Shown: piece by piece, positions 1-9,208 of the stretch
How positions within the stretch are numbered: position 1 is the stretch's first letter
Layout of the letters: every line of letters starts with the position of its first letter
Assembly: GCA_024742695.1 (NCBI GenBank)
Contig: JANSXY010000027.1
Location: 1 to 45,710 of the forward strand
DNA length: 45,710 bases
Direction: 5' to 3'
Source of the DNA: Paracoccaceae bacterium
GTDB taxonomy: Bacteria; Pseudomonadota; Alphaproteobacteria; Rhodobacterales; Rhodobacteraceae
The notes under the pieces: model-generated
Database searches by the model: none
What the model saw: only the letters and a program-made list of their open reading frames with translations
Told to the model about the DNA's origin: nothing
Program-made: the position numbers and the translations under genes

Positions 1-2
1 TC

Positions 3-83
3 GCCCGGCGATACATGTCGCTTGAAACGCTCGCCCGCCTCACCGACAATCCCACCGTCAGGCTGTCCGCCGTGGCGACCTGA
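3..83 (+). CDS. 3' end of an unidentified gene (partial)
   Basis: An open frame enters from the left edge and stops at TGA 81-83, giving a 26-residue tail that begins ARRYMSLETL. The tail vaguely recalls the extreme C-terminus of tyrosine recombinases or transposases, but it is too short for any assignment. Codon use is GC-rich, like the chromosome, unlike the AT-richer stretch that follows. Confidence 0.3.
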   Translation, partial: ARRYMSLETLARLTDNPTVRLSAVAT

Positions 84-201
84 TCAAGCCCTGACCTCTC
101 CGAGGGTCGGCGCTCTTACACCATCCCCCGGGACACTATCGTCATACGTGGCCCGCCCACTGAATAATGGCTCTAACTGAAGTAGGCTTTCGGGCCAGAT
201 T

Positions 202-324
202 GTGAATGCAGGAATACTCCAGAAGAAGCTCACGCCCAAGGATATCGTCGCGAAGCTGCGGCCGTGCCCGGTCGCGGAGGAAAGGATCAGCTTATGGGTA
301 AAGGCGGCAAGAGATCGAAGCTGA
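202..324 (+). pseudogene. possible IS3-type transposase OrfA N-terminal scrap
   Basis: A 40-codon frame from GTG 202 to TGA 322-324 contains the string KKLTPKDIVAKLR. This resembles the opening of IS3-family OrfA proteins, which typically start with a basic stretch followed by P-E-Q/D-I-V/I-A-K-L-R and then a helix-turn-helix. The similarity ends at once (PCPVAEER follows), so at most this is a decayed fragment. It overlaps the start region of the small ORF at 294. No inverted repeats or target duplication were seen. The resemblance is from memory and unverified. Confidence 0.22.
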
Positions 325-620
325 AGAGGTCACGACAGCGGGAACTCAGAAAACTGAGTGAACGGGCTGCAGAAAAACGCGCGGCGCTGAAAAAAAGATG
401 GAAGGAATACAATGACAAACTAATCGAAAAGAATATTCAGGAAAATTCCTCAAGCGGCAAAAAGACCGCATCGCAGACTACCACTAGGCGCTCTCAGCCA
501 AGTAGAGAGGAGCAGTCGAGATTTCGCGATAACACGCGAGCGCAAACAAACGTGAGAAGTCGAGCTCCGTCCGAAGACGGTCGCTCTGGGAATACTAACC
601 ACACTTCGGACTTGGATTGA
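294..620 (+). CDS. small basic hypothetical protein
   Basis: A 108-codon ORF of unrecognised function. ATG 294 was chosen because a purine-rich GGAGGAAAGGA (276-286) lies just upstream; the frame also extends to GTG 264. The first half is very rich in Lys and Arg with a helical, coiled-coil-like pattern (about residues 8-45). The second half is Ser/Thr/Arg/Asn-rich and probably disordered. There is no signal peptide or membrane segment. Many AAA, AGA and AAT codons make it clearly AT-richer than every other gene here, which suggests horizontally acquired DNA or a non-coding open frame. It neighbours a possible transposase scrap. Confidence 0.4.
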   Translation: MGKGGKRSKLKRSRQRELRKLSERAAEKRAALKKRWKEYNDKLIEKNIQENSSSGKKTASQTTTRRSQPSREEQSRFRDNTRAQTNVRSRAPSEDGRSGNTNHTSDLD

Positions 621-868
621 GCAGGATCTGCTATGCTGCCAAGCTCAAGCTGCGGATGTCTTGAAGAAGTTGACGGAACTCCGGCTCCGGCGCCACGCAC
701 ATGGTTCTATACGTGTTCAGGAATGGCAGCCATCGCATCGCACGATCGGACCTGCCGGCAGGGTCAAGCCGCCCATCGGTCGCTCGGGGCGCGCGGTCCT
801 GGCCGCGCTGGTGCAGTGGCGGCACCCGCGCCGGGATTGCGTGTGCAACAGCCGGCAGCGGCCGCGGA
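621..868. other. unexplained stretch between the edge ORF and the galactoside operon
   Basis: No recognisable gene is present. A minus-strand 35-codon frame (738 down to 631) contains NTYRTMCVAPEPEF but has no ribosome binding site and no family I can name. The 3' end of the beta-galactosidase operon lies to the right. No strong terminator hairpin with a T-run was found here. Confidence 0.3.
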
Positions 869-2782
869 TCACACGCTGGGCTGGCGCAGGACACCGGCGC
901 CGGGGATCGGGCCGGCGGGCGTTTCGGTGACCTGCGGGTTGTGGTTGAACCAGAACCGTTCCGCCCCCGTGTCGCGGACCCGGACGCCGTCGGGCAACGC
1001 CAGCGTGGCGAGCCGCGCACGCGCGCACAGATCGGCGACGAGGCGATCGAGGGCCGCGGCATCGCCCCACGCGCCCATGTAGGTGACACGCCCGCGGCGC
1101 AAGGCCACGGCGCTGCCGTCCTCGCCGGTCAGCACCCTTTCGCCGCTGCCTTCCAGCGTCTCGGCATATCCCGTCACCTGTCCGCCGCCGACCAGCGCGC
1201 GGGGCATGTCGGGCCGCAGGCTTTCGACCCGGCTGACAACGAGATCCCAGCCGGGCAGTGCGGGCGGCAGCGGCACCGGGATCGCGAAATCCCCGGTGCG
1301 GGCACCGGTGCGCGGCCCCAGCAGAACCTCGGCCTCGCCGTCGCAAAGCCGCGCGGCCAGCGCCGGCGGCAGATGCATCAGGCCGGGCGCCAGGATCAGC
1401 GGGTATCCCGCAAGCGCATCCGCCCGCGGCGGTACGATATCGACGGACAGCCCCGCGCGCCGCAGCGCGCGGTAATGCGCGAAGACGATGCCGAAGTAGT
1501 CAAGGCCCCGGCCATGCGGCTGAACGGACCAGGCCCAGTCGGCGTCATAATCGAAGACCAGGGCCACGGGCGCCCGCGCCGGCGCCACGGCGGGCGCATC
1601 GGCCAGTTCCCGCGCCACCTGCCGCGCCTCGTCCAGCCCCGGCGCCCCGGCGTTGTCCGGGCGCAGCAGACCGGCATGCATCTGTTCCTGCGCGAAGGGC
1701 GCCTGCCGCCAGCGGAAGTAGCACACCGCCTCGGCACCGTGGGCAAAGGCCTCCCATGTCCAGAGCCGGACCATGCCGGGCAGCGGGGCGGGGTTGAACG
1801 GGGCCCAGTTCACCGGCCCGGGCTGCTGTTCCATCACCCACCAGCGGCCGCGCCCGACGGCGCGGTAGAGATCGTGGTGGAAGGCCTGGAAATCCGGATC
1901 GCCCTGTTGGGCGAAGCGCCTTTGATGCTCCGGCGTCGCGGGCACCCGGTCTTCGAGAAAGCCAAGCGGATAGCTGTCCCAGGTCGCGATGTCGAGATCG
2001 GCGCCGACGGCGTAGTGATCGAAGTCGGTGATCCGCCCCATGTAGTTGTGCGAGATCGGCGCATCCGATCGGGCGCGGATGATCTCCGCCTGCATCCGGT
2101 TGAAGCGCACGACCTGGTCGGACGAGAACCGCCGGAAGGCGAGCGCATGGGCGGGGTTCGGTTCGGTCACGGTGAGATTCGGCAGGCCGATCTCGTCGAA
2201 GCTGCCGTAGTCCATCGACCAGAACACGTTGCCCCACGCCGCGTTGAGCGCCGCGATCGATCCGTAGCGCGCGGCCAGCCAGCGGCGGAAGGCGGCCAGC
2301 GCGGCGGGCGACCATGACAGCGTGGTGGCGTGGCAGCCATATTCGTTGTCCGTCTGCCAGGCCGCGACATGCGGGTTCCGGCCGTAACGGTCGGCGACCA
2401 GCGTCACGATCCGGCGGCATTCCTCGTGATAGCTGGCATGGCTGAAGCAGTAGTGCCGGCGCGATCCGAAGCCGCGGGGCCGGCCCTCGGCGTCGAGGGC
2501 CAGCATGTCGGGGTGGCGCGTCAGCATCCAGCGCGGCGGCGTCGCGGTCGGCGTACCCAGCACCACCTTCAGCCCCGCCGCGCCCAGCGTGTCGATCGCC
2601 GCGTCCAGCCAGTCCCAGTCCAGCCGGCCGGGTTCCGGTTCGATCCGGCTCCAGGCGAATTCTCCGACCCGGACCCAGGTCAGCCCGGCCTCGGCCATGC
2701 GGCGGGCATCCACGGCCCAGATCGCCGGATCCCAGTGTTCCGGGTAGTAGCAGACGCCAAGGCTGCGCGGACCGGGCGTCAC
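869..2782 (-). CDS. GH42 beta-galactosidase
   Basis: A cytoplasmic glycoside hydrolase of family 42 (637 aa) that would release galactose from beta-galactosides. The N-terminal barrel opens with GVCYYPEHW (about 9-17), the usual GH42 signature. The acid/base Glu sits in WQTDNEYG (E147) and the nucleophile in VMEQQPGP (E318). A trimer-forming domain and a C-terminal beta domain follow, and the length is normal for the family. The Cys cluster that binds zinc in some members is not complete (C112 and C150 only). The start is GTG 2782, which overlaps the stop of the upstream lactonase gene by 4 nt, so the two are probably translationally coupled. It is the last gene of the galactoside operon. There is no signal peptide, so the substrate is presumably imported by the ABC system encoded upstream. 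Confidence 0.93.
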   Translation of the reverse strand: MTPGPRSLGVCYYPEHWDPAIWAVDARRMAEAGLTWVRVGEFAWSRIEPEPGRLDWDWLDAAIDTLGAAGLKVVLGTPTATPPRWMLTRHPDMLALDAEGRPRGFGSRRHYCFSHASYHEECRRIVTLVADRYGRNPHVAAWQTDNEYGCHATTLSWSPAALAAFRRWLAARYGSIAALNAAWGNVFWSMDYGSFDEIGLPNLTVTEPNPAHALAFRRFSSDQVVRFNRMQAEIIRARSDAPISHNYMGRITDFDHYAVGADLDIATWDSYPLGFLEDRVPATPEHQRRFAQQGDPDFQAFHHDLYRAVGRGRWWVMEQQPGPVNWAPFNPAPLPGMVRLWTWEAFAHGAEAVCYFRWRQAPFAQEQMHAGLLRPDNAGAPGLDEARQVARELADAPAVAPARAPVALVFDYDADWAWSVQPHGRGLDYFGIVFAHYRALRRAGLSVDIVPPRADALAGYPLILAPGLMHLPPALAARLCDGEAEVLLGPRTGARTGDFAIPVPLPPALPGWDLVVSRVESLRPDMPRALVGGGQVTGYAETLEGSGERVLTGEDGSAVALRRGRVTYMGAWGDAAALDRLVADLCARARLATLALPDGVRVRDTGAERFWFNHNPQVTETPAGPIPGAGVLRQPSV

Positions 2783-3627
2783 GGGATCACCCGATGCTCG
2801 GCCTGTCCGGCCACCACGGTTTCCAGCGCGAAGGTCTTGCCCGCCGCCGCCTCGTCCGTCAGGCCCACGGCGGCCGACGTCACGAACAGCGTCGTCAGGT
2901 CGGGGCCGCCGAAGGCCGGGCAGCTCGACTGGCTGGCCGGAACCTGCCAGACCTCGGCAAGGCTGCCGTCAGGCGCATAGCGGGCGACACGGCCGGCCCC
3001 CCATTGCGCGTTGCAGAAATACCCCTGCGCATCGATCACCGCCCCGTCGGGCGAGAAGTCCTCTGCCGACAGGTCGAGCCAGACCTCGGGGTCGCCCGCG
3101 GGCCAGCCATCGGCCTCGGCCAGCCGCTGGCGCATGATCCTGCCGGTGACCGTGTCGGTATAGAAGGCATGGCCACCGTCGACGGCGAAGCAGATCGCGT
3201 TGCTGATCGTGACCCCGGCCACAAGGCGGCGAACCTCGCCGCGGTAATAGCGGTAGATGGCGCCCGCCCCCGGTTCGGCGTTCAGCCCCATCGTCCCGAT
3301 CCAGAACCCGCCCCAGGGATCGGCCCGGCCATCGTTCGACCGCGTGACCGGGTTGTCGGCCTCCAGCGGGGCCAGCGTCTCGGCCTTGCCGGTGTCGATG
3401 TCGAAGCGCATCAGCCCGGTGGCGCCGGCGATCATCAGGGTCCGCGCGTCGATCCAGCCCGCCGCCGAGACATGGGTGTCGAACTGCCACGTCCGCTCGC
3501 CGCCACCCTCGCGCGTCAGAAGGCGCTTCGACAGGATGTCGAACCAGAACAGCTGCGCGCGGTCCGGGTGCCACAGCGGGCCCTCGCCCAGCCGGCATGC
3601 CGTGTCGCTGAAGACCCGCATCGTCAT
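2779..3627 (-). CDS. SMP-30/gluconolactonase-type sugar lactonase
   Basis: A 282-residue SMP-30/LRE family six-bladed propeller that hydrolyses aldonolactones. Divalent metal ligands typical of the family are visible: E15 in RLGEGPLW, N143 in TISNAICF and D194 in [22 protein letters not shown] (about 97-109) is the usual substrate-loop segment. In this operon the logical substrate is galactono-lactone made by the sugar dehydrogenase at 5149-5931; an arabinono- or gluconolactone is also possible. The start ATG 3627 overlaps the stop of dgoA by 4 nt (ATGA), and the stop overlaps the beta-galactosidase start in the same way. Confidence 0.88.
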   Translation of the reverse strand: MTMRVFSDTACRLGEGPLWHPDRAQLFWFDILSKRLLTREGGGERTWQFDTHVSAAGWIDARTLMIAGATGLMRFDIDTGKAETLAPLEADNPVTRSNDGRADPWGGFWIGTMGLNAEPGAGAIYRYYRGEVRRLVAGVTISNAICFAVDGGHAFYTDTVTGRIMRQRLAEADGWPAGDPEVWLDLSAEDFSPDGAVIDAQGYFCNAQWGAGRVARYAPDGSLAEVWQVPASQSSCPAFGGPDLTTLFVTSAAVGLTDEAAAGKTFALETVVAGQAEHRVIP

Positions 3628-4229
3628 GTCATCACCCGATCGTGGGCCGCGACGATATCGCGCGCGCGGGCGGCGACCTCGGCGGGCAAGTACCCCGGCC
3701 GGTAAAGCTGCGTACCGATGCCGAAACCGGCGATCCCGGCGCGGACCCAGGCGGCGAAATCCGCCGGCCCGACGCCGCCGACGGCGTAGCTTTCGGTGCC
3801 CGGCGGCAGGACGGCGGCGAGGGCCGCGTAGCCGTCCGGCCCGAGCCGGAAGGCGGGAAAGAGCTTCAGCCCGTCGGCACCGGCGCGCAGGGCGGCGAAA
3901 GCCTCGGTCGCGGTGAAGACGCCGGGGTAGGACAGCAGGCCCGCCGCCTTCGTGGCGCGGATGACCTCGGGGTTGCAGTCGGGCGAGACGACAAGCCGGG
4001 CCCCGATCTTCGCAAGCCGGTCCACCGCCCCCGGCTCCAGCACCGTGCCGGCCCCGATCAGGGCGGCATCGCCCGCCGTTTCCACCATCGTGGCGATGCT
4101 GGCGTAGGGATCGGGAGAGTTCAGCGGCACCTCGATCCGGGTGATGCCGGCATCGATGAGGGCGCGCGCGACCCCGGCGGCCTCGTCGGGGCGGATTCCG
4201 CGCAGAATCGCGATCAGGCGACGTGTCAT
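3624..4229 (-). CDS. dgoA: 2-dehydro-3-deoxy-6-phosphogalactonate aldolase
   Basis: A class I KDPG/KDPGal aldolase (201 aa) that cleaves 2-keto-3-deoxy-6-phosphogalactonate to pyruvate and glyceraldehyde 3-phosphate. The N-terminus IAILRGI (R10), E33 in RIEVPLNSP and the Schiff-base lysine K122 in [10 protein letters not shown] are all present. The VPLNSP wording and the adjacent dgoK favour the galactonate enzyme over the Entner-Doudoroff Eda. The start ATG 4229 overlaps the dgoK stop by 4 nt. Confidence 0.9.
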   Translation of the reverse strand: MTRRLIAILRGIRPDEAAGVARALIDAGITRIEVPLNSPDPYASIATMVETAGDAALIGAGTVLEPGAVDRLAKIGARLVVSPDCNPEVIRATKAAGLLSYPGVFTATEAFAALRAGADGLKLFPAFRLGPDGYAALAAVLPPGTESYAVGGVGPADFAAWVRAGIAGFGIGTQLYRPGYLPAEVAARARDIVAAHDRVMT

Positions 4230-5149
4230 TCCGCGGTCTCTCCCAGGTTTGCGTAGGCGGCCAGCAGGCCGGCCCGCGTCATCTCGTCGGCGGGCAGGAT
4301 CGGGGCGGCGACACCCTGCGCGGCCAGGGCCTGCCGGTAGGCGCCGGCGATCCCGGCCTCGCCGACGATCCGCACCTCCTGCCCCAGCCAATAGGGTCGC
4401 GCGGCGGCCAGTTCGATCCCGATCAGAAGGCCCGAAAGCCGCGCGCGCGCCGCCTCGGGCCGCAGATCGCGCAGCAGCGCGGCCGCCCGGATCGCGAACA
4501 GTTCCGCGGCGATCGCCGCGGGGCGCGACAGCGCGTCGGACACCGCCGCGTCGAAGGCCGCGTCGTCCCAGCCATGGCCCTGCACCGCGTGGCGCAGCAC
4601 GGACCCGTCCCGGAGCAGCGCGAACAGTTCGCCGGTCATGAAGGTGCGGAAGCTCACCACCTCGCCGGCGCTGACATGTGCCCATTTCGTGTGGGTGCCC
4701 GGCAGGCAGACGATCCCGTCGAAACCAGGAAAGGCCGCCAGGACGCCGGCGATCTGGGTCTCTTCGCCGCGCATCACGTCGGGCGGATCGTCCTGCCGGA
4801 TGCCGGGCAGAAGACAGACGCGCAGCCGCTTGTCGGCGGTGGCGACGCGGGTCGCGCGATCGGACGAGGGCGGCGGGCAGGGCACGGCGGCATAGGGCGC
4901 CTCGGCCCAGCCCTGTCGCGATCCGGCCATGCCGCAGCACACCACCGTCAGCGCGCCCTCGGCGGGCAGGACATCGGCCAGCAGGCCAAGCAGGGCCGGT
5001 TCGTAGCCGTCCGGCTGCATCGTGGCCATGCCGCAACCCGCGCGGCGTTCGTCCAGCACCCGGCCATCCGGTGCCATCAGCCACAGGCGCAGCTGCGTCG
5101 TCCCCCAGTCCGCCGCGACCCATGCCACCTTGCCGCCCGCCACAGCCAT
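4226..5149 (-). CDS. dgoK: 2-dehydro-3-deoxygalactonokinase
   Basis: A 307-residue DgoK-family kinase that phosphorylates 2-keto-3-deoxygalactonate at O6 using ATP. The N-terminal ASKHA-type phosphate loop is [12 protein letters not shown] (about 12-23), and the DgoK landmark LPGTHTKWA lies mid-protein. ATG 5149 was chosen over an upstream extension in the same frame because homologues begin shortly before the W-G-T-T motif. It overlaps the stop of the SDR gene by one base (TGATG). It acts directly before dgoA in the pathway and is co-transcribed with it. Confidence 0.9.
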   Translation of the reverse strand: MAVAGGKVAWVAADWGTTQLRLWLMAPDGRVLDERRAGCGMATMQPDGYEPALLGLLADVLPAEGALTVVCCGMAGSRQGWAEAPYAAVPCPPPSSDRATRVATADKRLRVCLLPGIRQDDPPDVMRGEETQIAGVLAAFPGFDGIVCLPGTHTKWAHVSAGEVVSFRTFMTGELFALLRDGSVLRHAVQGHGWDDAAFDAAVSDALSRPAAIAAELFAIRAAALLRDLRPEAARARLSGLLIGIELAAARPYWLGQEVRIVGEAGIAGAYRQALAAQGVAAPILPADEMTRAGLLAAYANLGETAE

Positions 5150-5931
5150 CAGCCCGTCACCGCCACGCCGCCGTCCACCACCAGCGCCTGCCCTGTCATC
5201 ATGCGGCTCGCGTCCGAGGCCAGGAACAGCGTCGCCGCGACCACGTCGCGGGGGGCAAGGTGCTGTTTCAGGCACTGGCGGTCCATGTGGGCGGCCAGCG
5301 CCTCGGGCGTTGCCCACTTGTCGCGCTGCGCCTGGGTCAGAACCCAGCCCGGCGCCAGCGCGTTCACCCGGATCCGGTCCGGCCCGAACTCGCGCGCGAG
5401 GCTGCGGGTCATGCCGTTGATGCCGGAATTCGCCGCCGTGTAGACCGGGTAGCCGCTGTTGCCCATCATGTAGCTGATCGAACTGAAATTCACGATCGCC
5501 CCGCCACCCGAAGCGCGCATCCCCGGCACGACGGCCTGCGCGGCGAAGAAATAGGCCTTGAGATTCACCGCCATCATCGCGTCCCAGAAGTCCGGTGTCA
5601 CGTCTTCCGTGGCGTGGCGCTGATCGTTGGCGGCGTTGTTGACGAGAATGCGCACCGGGCCGTGCGCCTCGGCGGCGGCGGCGATGGCGGCCTTCTGGGC
5701 GTCGGTGTCGGTGATGTCGGCGCGCAGGAACAGCGGCGGATTGCCGGTGCTGAGGCCGATCTGGTCGGCGAAGGCGCGGTAGTCGGACCGCCCGACGAAG
5801 GCGACGCGCGCGCCCTGGCGCAGGAAGCCCTCGGTCAGCGCCGCGCCGATGCCGGAACCGCCGCCGGTGATGAACACGGATGCCCCGTTCAGGTCGGGAA
5901 AGACAGGATCGGTCAATGCGCTGCGCTCCAC
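5149..5931 (-). CDS. SDR-family sugar dehydrogenase, probably galactose/aldose 1-dehydrogenase
   Basis: A classical-size short-chain dehydrogenase (260 aa from GTG 5931) with cofactor motif TGGGSGIG (22-29), NNAAN (98-102), catalytic-region Ser (FSSIS, 149-153) and Y164. Position Y+4, normally the catalytic Lys, is Asn here (YTAAN). By operon logic it would oxidise galactose to the lactone, supplying the SMP-30 lactonase. The start is uncertain. TTG 5916 has a GGAG nine bases upstream and would begin MTDPVFP. ATG 6003 has GGGGA five bases upstream, closest to the alpha-galactosidase stop, but would add a 24-residue Arg-rich extension. The SDR assignment is firm; the substrate is inference. 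Confidence 0.85.
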   Translation of the reverse strand: MERSALTDPVFPDLNGASVFITGGGSGIGAALTEGFLRQGARVAFVGRSDYRAFADQIGLSTGNPPLFLRADITDTDAQKAAIAAAAEAHGPVRILVNNAANDQRHATEDVTPDFWDAMMAVNLKAYFFAAQAVVPGMRASGGGAIVNFSSISYMMGNSGYPVYTAANSGINGMTRSLAREFGPDRIRVNALAPGWVLTQAQRDKWATPEALAAHMDRQCLKQHLAPRDVVAATLFLASDASRMMTGQALVVDGGVAVTG

Positions 5932-6013
5932 GAAACCGGGATACCGGCGGCGATCCGGCGCCCGGGACCGGCCCGCGCGATGCGGACGGCCGGTGGCGTG
6001 CATCGATCCCCGC

Positions 6014-7357
6014 TCATGCGACCTGCCCGGGCCGCGCCCATGCCGGCAGCCAGTCGCCATGCGCGGCAAGCAGCTCGTCGACAAGGGTGCGGATCTGGCG
6101 CAGATCGAGTTCGGCGGCGGTATGCGGATCCATGTAGGCGGCATGGTAGATGTGGCGCACGTCCTCCTCCAGCAGCGCCCGGACCGTGAGTTCCTGCACG
6201 TTGATCTGGCTTCGCATGAGCGCGACCAACTGCGGCGGAATGTCCGTCACCGTCGAGGGCTGCACGCCGTTGGCATCGACAAGGGCCGGCGTCTCGACCG
6301 CCGCGCCGTCGGGAAGCTGCGGCACCTGGCCCCGGTTGGGCAGGTTCGCGTAGGCGACATAGGGCGTGTCGGTGACGACGGCGTTCATCATCTCGGCGGC
6401 GAATTCGTGGGATTTCGGCACCTCGATCCCGCCGGCGGCGGCCAGCGCCCGCGCCTGTTCGGCCCAGCCCTCGGCCTGTTCGACGCAGCGCAGGGGATAT
6501 TCGTCCAGCGGGATCCGGAACGTCTCGATCAGGTCGTCGCGCCCGTCCTTGACGAACCACGGCACGTATTCCGCGAGATGTTCGGAGCTTTCGGTGCAGA
6601 AGTAGCCGAGGTGATCCATGACCTCGTAGCGTACCATGTTCCAGCACCGTGGCATCAGCAGCGGCGGCTTCGGCAGGCGCCCGGCGCGGTAGCCCTCGCG
6701 CAGGCGGGGATAAAGGTCGCGCCCCGCGTGTTCGAGGCGCAGAAAGAAGGCGACGTGGTTCACGCCGGCCACCCGGTAGCGGATCTCGTCGGCCGGGATG
6801 TCGAGATCATGGGCAAGTTCCGCAACCGTGTTCTGGACCGAGTGGCACAGCCCCGCCTGCCGGACCTGCGGATAGCGCGCGGCCAGCGCCCAGGTGTTGA
6901 TCGCCATCGGGTTGACGTATTGCAGCAGCAGCGCATCGGGGCACAGCCGCGCCATGTCGGCGGCGACCGCCCACAGATGCGGCACGGTGCGCAGCCCGCG
7001 CATGATCCCGCCCACGCCAAGCGTGTCGCCGATGGTCTGCCGCAGCCCGTGTCGCCTGGGAACTTCGAAGTCGATCACGGTGGCGGGACGATAGCCGCCG
7101 ATCTGGAACGCGGTGACGACGAAGTCGGCCCCGTCGAGCGCCCGCGCACGGTCGCCCGTCGTTTCGACCGTCGCGCCCGTGCCCATCGTGGCGATCATCT
7201 TCTCGGCCACGACGCGGCTTTCCTCCAGGCGCTTCGGGTCGATGTCCATCAGCGCGATCCGCGCATCCCGGAGGGACTCGAAATGCAGCATGTCGCCGAC
7301 GATGTTCTTCATGAAGATCGTCGATCCGGCACCGATGAACGCGAGCTTTACGGTCAC
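6014..7357 (-). CDS. melA: GH4 alpha-galactosidase/alpha-glucosidase, NAD- and Mn-dependent
   Basis: A 447-residue glycoside hydrolase family 4 enzyme. These enzymes use NAD+ and a divalent metal in a redox-assisted elimination rather than two carboxylates. The Rossmann motif is AFIGAGS (6-12). VNPMAI (148-153), GLCHSVQ (169-175; C171 and H172 are metal-site residues) and GVNHVAF (198-204) match the MelA-type alpha-galactosidase branch. Use of alpha-galactosides fits the neighbouring DgoK/DgoA pathway, although alpha-glucosidase or galacturonidase activity cannot be excluded. The start GTG 7357 overlaps the permease stop by 4 nt. Confidence 0.88.
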   Translation of the reverse strand: MTVKLAFIGAGSTIFMKNIVGDMLHFESLRDARIALMDIDPKRLEESRVVAEKMIATMGTGATVETTGDRARALDGADFVVTAFQIGGYRPATVIDFEVPRRHGLRQTIGDTLGVGGIMRGLRTVPHLWAVAADMARLCPDALLLQYVNPMAINTWALAARYPQVRQAGLCHSVQNTVAELAHDLDIPADEIRYRVAGVNHVAFFLRLEHAGRDLYPRLREGYRAGRLPKPPLLMPRCWNMVRYEVMDHLGYFCTESSEHLAEYVPWFVKDGRDDLIETFRIPLDEYPLRCVEQAEGWAEQARALAAAGGIEVPKSHEFAAEMMNAVVTDTPYVAYANLPNRGQVPQLPDGAAVETPALVDANGVQPSTVTDIPPQLVALMRSQINVQELTVRALLEEDVRHIYHAAYMDPHTAAELDLRQIRTLVDELLAAHGDWLPAWARPGQVA

Positions 7358-8202
7358 TTGACAGCCCCCAGCGTGAGACCGGCGATGAAGTGGCGCTGCA
7401 TCAGGAAGAAGATCGCGACCGGCGGGATCGCCGCGACGATGCTGCCCGCGCTCATCAGGTGATACTGCGCCACGAATTGCGAGTTGAACGAGGTGATGCC
7501 GGCCGTCACCGGCTGGGCATCGGGGCCCTGCGTCAGGACCAGCGCCCAGAAATAGTCGTTCCAGATGAAGGTGAAGATCAGCACCGACAGGGCGGCGATG
7601 GCGGGTCGCATCAACGGCAGCACCACGAACCAGAAGATCCGCCATTCGGCGACACCCTCGACCCGCGCCGCCTCGATCAGTTCGTAGGGCAGGGCACGGA
7701 TGAAGTTGCGCATGAACAGCGTGCAGAACCCGGTCTGGAAGGCGATGTGAAACAGCACCAGCCCCAGCTTGGTATCGTAAAGGCCCATGCCCACCGTCAG
7801 GTCGCGCACCGGCACCATCAGGATCTGGAACGGCACGAAGTTGCCAGCGATGAACATGAAGAAGATCAGCAGGTTGCCGCGAAACCGGTAGATGCCGAGG
7901 GCAAAGCCCGTCATGCAGGACAGCGCGACGGCGCCCAGCACGGTCGGCACCGTGATCAGGACCGAGTTCATCAGGTAGCGCGGCATGTCGGATTCGAAGA
8001 ACACGCGGCCGTAGTTGGTGAACAGTTCGAAGCTCGACGGCACGCCCCAGTAGTTGCCCTGGGTGAAATCGGCGAAGGGCCGGATCGAGAAGACCATCAC
8101 CGCGATCAGCGGCAGCAGCCACAGCACAAGCGCCAGCGGCAGGAGCGACTGGTAGGCGACCTGCGCCGCGCGCGAGCGTTGCTGGATCGGTTTGGGGAAC
8201 AT
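7354..8202 (-). CDS. ABC sugar transporter inner-membrane permease (MalG type)
   Basis: A 282-residue carbohydrate ABC permease of the CUT1 class with about six transmembrane helices. The EAA loop that docks the ATPase is visible as EAARVEGVAEWRIFW (about residues 183-197). Homologous MalG proteins pair with a MalF-type partner, encoded here by the gene starting at 9129. The gene lies 12 nt after the partner gene and overlaps the alpha-galactosidase gene. The likely cargo is an alpha- or beta-galactoside. Confidence 0.92.
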   Translation of the reverse strand: MFPKPIQQRSRAAQVAYQSLLPLALVLWLLPLIAVMVFSIRPFADFTQGNYWGVPSSFELFTNYGRVFFESDMPRYLMNSVLITVPTVLGAVALSCMTGFALGIYRFRGNLLIFFMFIAGNFVPFQILMVPVRDLTVGMGLYDTKLGLVLFHIAFQTGFCTLFMRNFIRALPYELIEAARVEGVAEWRIFWFVVLPLMRPAIAALSVLIFTFIWNDYFWALVLTQGPDAQPVTAGITSFNSQFVAQYHLMSAGSIVAAIPPVAIFFLMQRHFIAGLTLGAVK

Positions 8203-8214
8203 CGCGTCTCTCCC

Positions 8215-9129
8215 TCAGCCGCGCCGCGCGTCGCGTTCGTCGCGCCACATCTGCCACAGGAAGTAGCCGATGAAGACCAGCATGATCAGGAACAGCACCA
8301 CCGCGATGGCCGAGCCGTAGCCCATCCGGAACCCGTATTCGCCCAGCGCCTTCTCGAACATGTAGAACGACAGCACGCGGGTGGAACCGAACGGCCCGCC
8401 GTTGGTCATGACCGAAATCAGGTCGAAGCTGCGCAGCGCGCCGATGATGGTGACCACGAAGGCGATGAAGGTGGCGGGCCGAAGCTGCGGCAGGATCACG
8501 AACCACAGCATCTTCCAGCCCTTCGCGCCGTCCAGCCGTCCGGCCTCCACCTGTTCGGGATCCACCGCGTTCAGCCCGGTCAGGTACAGGATCATGCAAT
8601 AGGCGGTCTGCGGCCAAAGCCCGGCCGCGATGATCCCGTAGGTCGCCAGATCGGGGTCGCCGAGGATGTTGACGGTGCCGAGGCCCAGCGCCTGCAGGAT
8701 GGCGTTCAACAACCCCTCGCGCGGCAGGTAGAACCACGAGAACACCAGGCCCACCACGACCTGGCTGAGCACGAAGGGAAAGAAGAACAGCGACTTGTAA
8801 AGCCGGATTCCCGCGACCGTCTGGTTCAGGAACAGCGCGATGAACAGCCCCGCGGGAATCGCCAGCAGGTACAACGCCAGCCATTTCACGTTGTTCCACA
8901 ACGAGACTTCGAAGTTGCGATCGGTCAGCAGCTCTTCGTAGTTGGCCAGGCCGACATAGGTGGCCTCGCCCAGACCGTCCCAGCGGTAGAAGGAGATGCC
9001 GAAGCTCTGGAAGATCGGGGTGATCACGTAGACGACGAAGAACAGGACGCCCGGCAACAGGAACAGCAGCGGCGTCACCGTCATGCGGTTGCGTCGCAGC
9101 CAGGTCTGGTCCGTTCCGGCCATGCTCAT
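8215..9129 (-). CDS. ABC sugar transporter inner-membrane permease (MalF type)
   Basis: A 304-residue CUT1-class permease. The first transmembrane helix follows a short basic N-terminus (RRNRMTVTP). The EAA loop is VEAGRLDGAKGWKMLWF, followed by the LPQLRP segment. It pairs with the MalG-type permease downstream and takes sugar from the binding protein encoded upstream. Two in-frame ATGs (9129 and 9123) are possible starts. A perfect hairpin separates it from the binding-protein gene. Confidence 0.92.
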   Translation of the reverse strand: MSMAGTDQTWLRRNRMTVTPLLFLLPGVLFFVVYVITPIFQSFGISFYRWDGLGEATYVGLANYEELLTDRNFEVSLWNNVKWLALYLLAIPAGLFIALFLNQTVAGIRLYKSLFFFPFVLSQVVVGLVFSWFYLPREGLLNAILQALGLGTVNILGDPDLATYGIIAAGLWPQTAYCMILYLTGLNAVDPEQVEAGRLDGAKGWKMLWFVILPQLRPATFIAFVVTIIGALRSFDLISVMTNGGPFGSTRVLSFYMFEKALGEYGFRMGYGSAIAVVLFLIMLVFIGYFLWQMWRDERDARRG

Positions 9130-9208
9130 GGGGTGGGTCGCTCCGGTGTGGTCACGGCATGCGAAAGCCTGTCGGGCCGGCTTGCGGATGGCGTGAACGG
9201 GCCGGGCC

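Noticed and set aside
631-738. Minus-strand 35-codon frame with NTYRTMCVAPEPEF
   Set aside because: The string looks protein-like and mildly familiar, but there is no ribosome binding site, the frame is short and I cannot name a family.
701-2317. Long plus-strand open frame (538 codons) opposite the beta-galactosidase gene
   Set aside because: High-GC antisense shadow; Arg/Gly/His-rich composition without domains, while the minus strand encodes clear GH42 motifs.
7345-8899. Upstream extension of the alpha-galactosidase frame to 8899
   Set aside because: The extra part is a shadow of the two permease genes; the GH4 fold starts at GTG 7357, which overlaps the permease stop.
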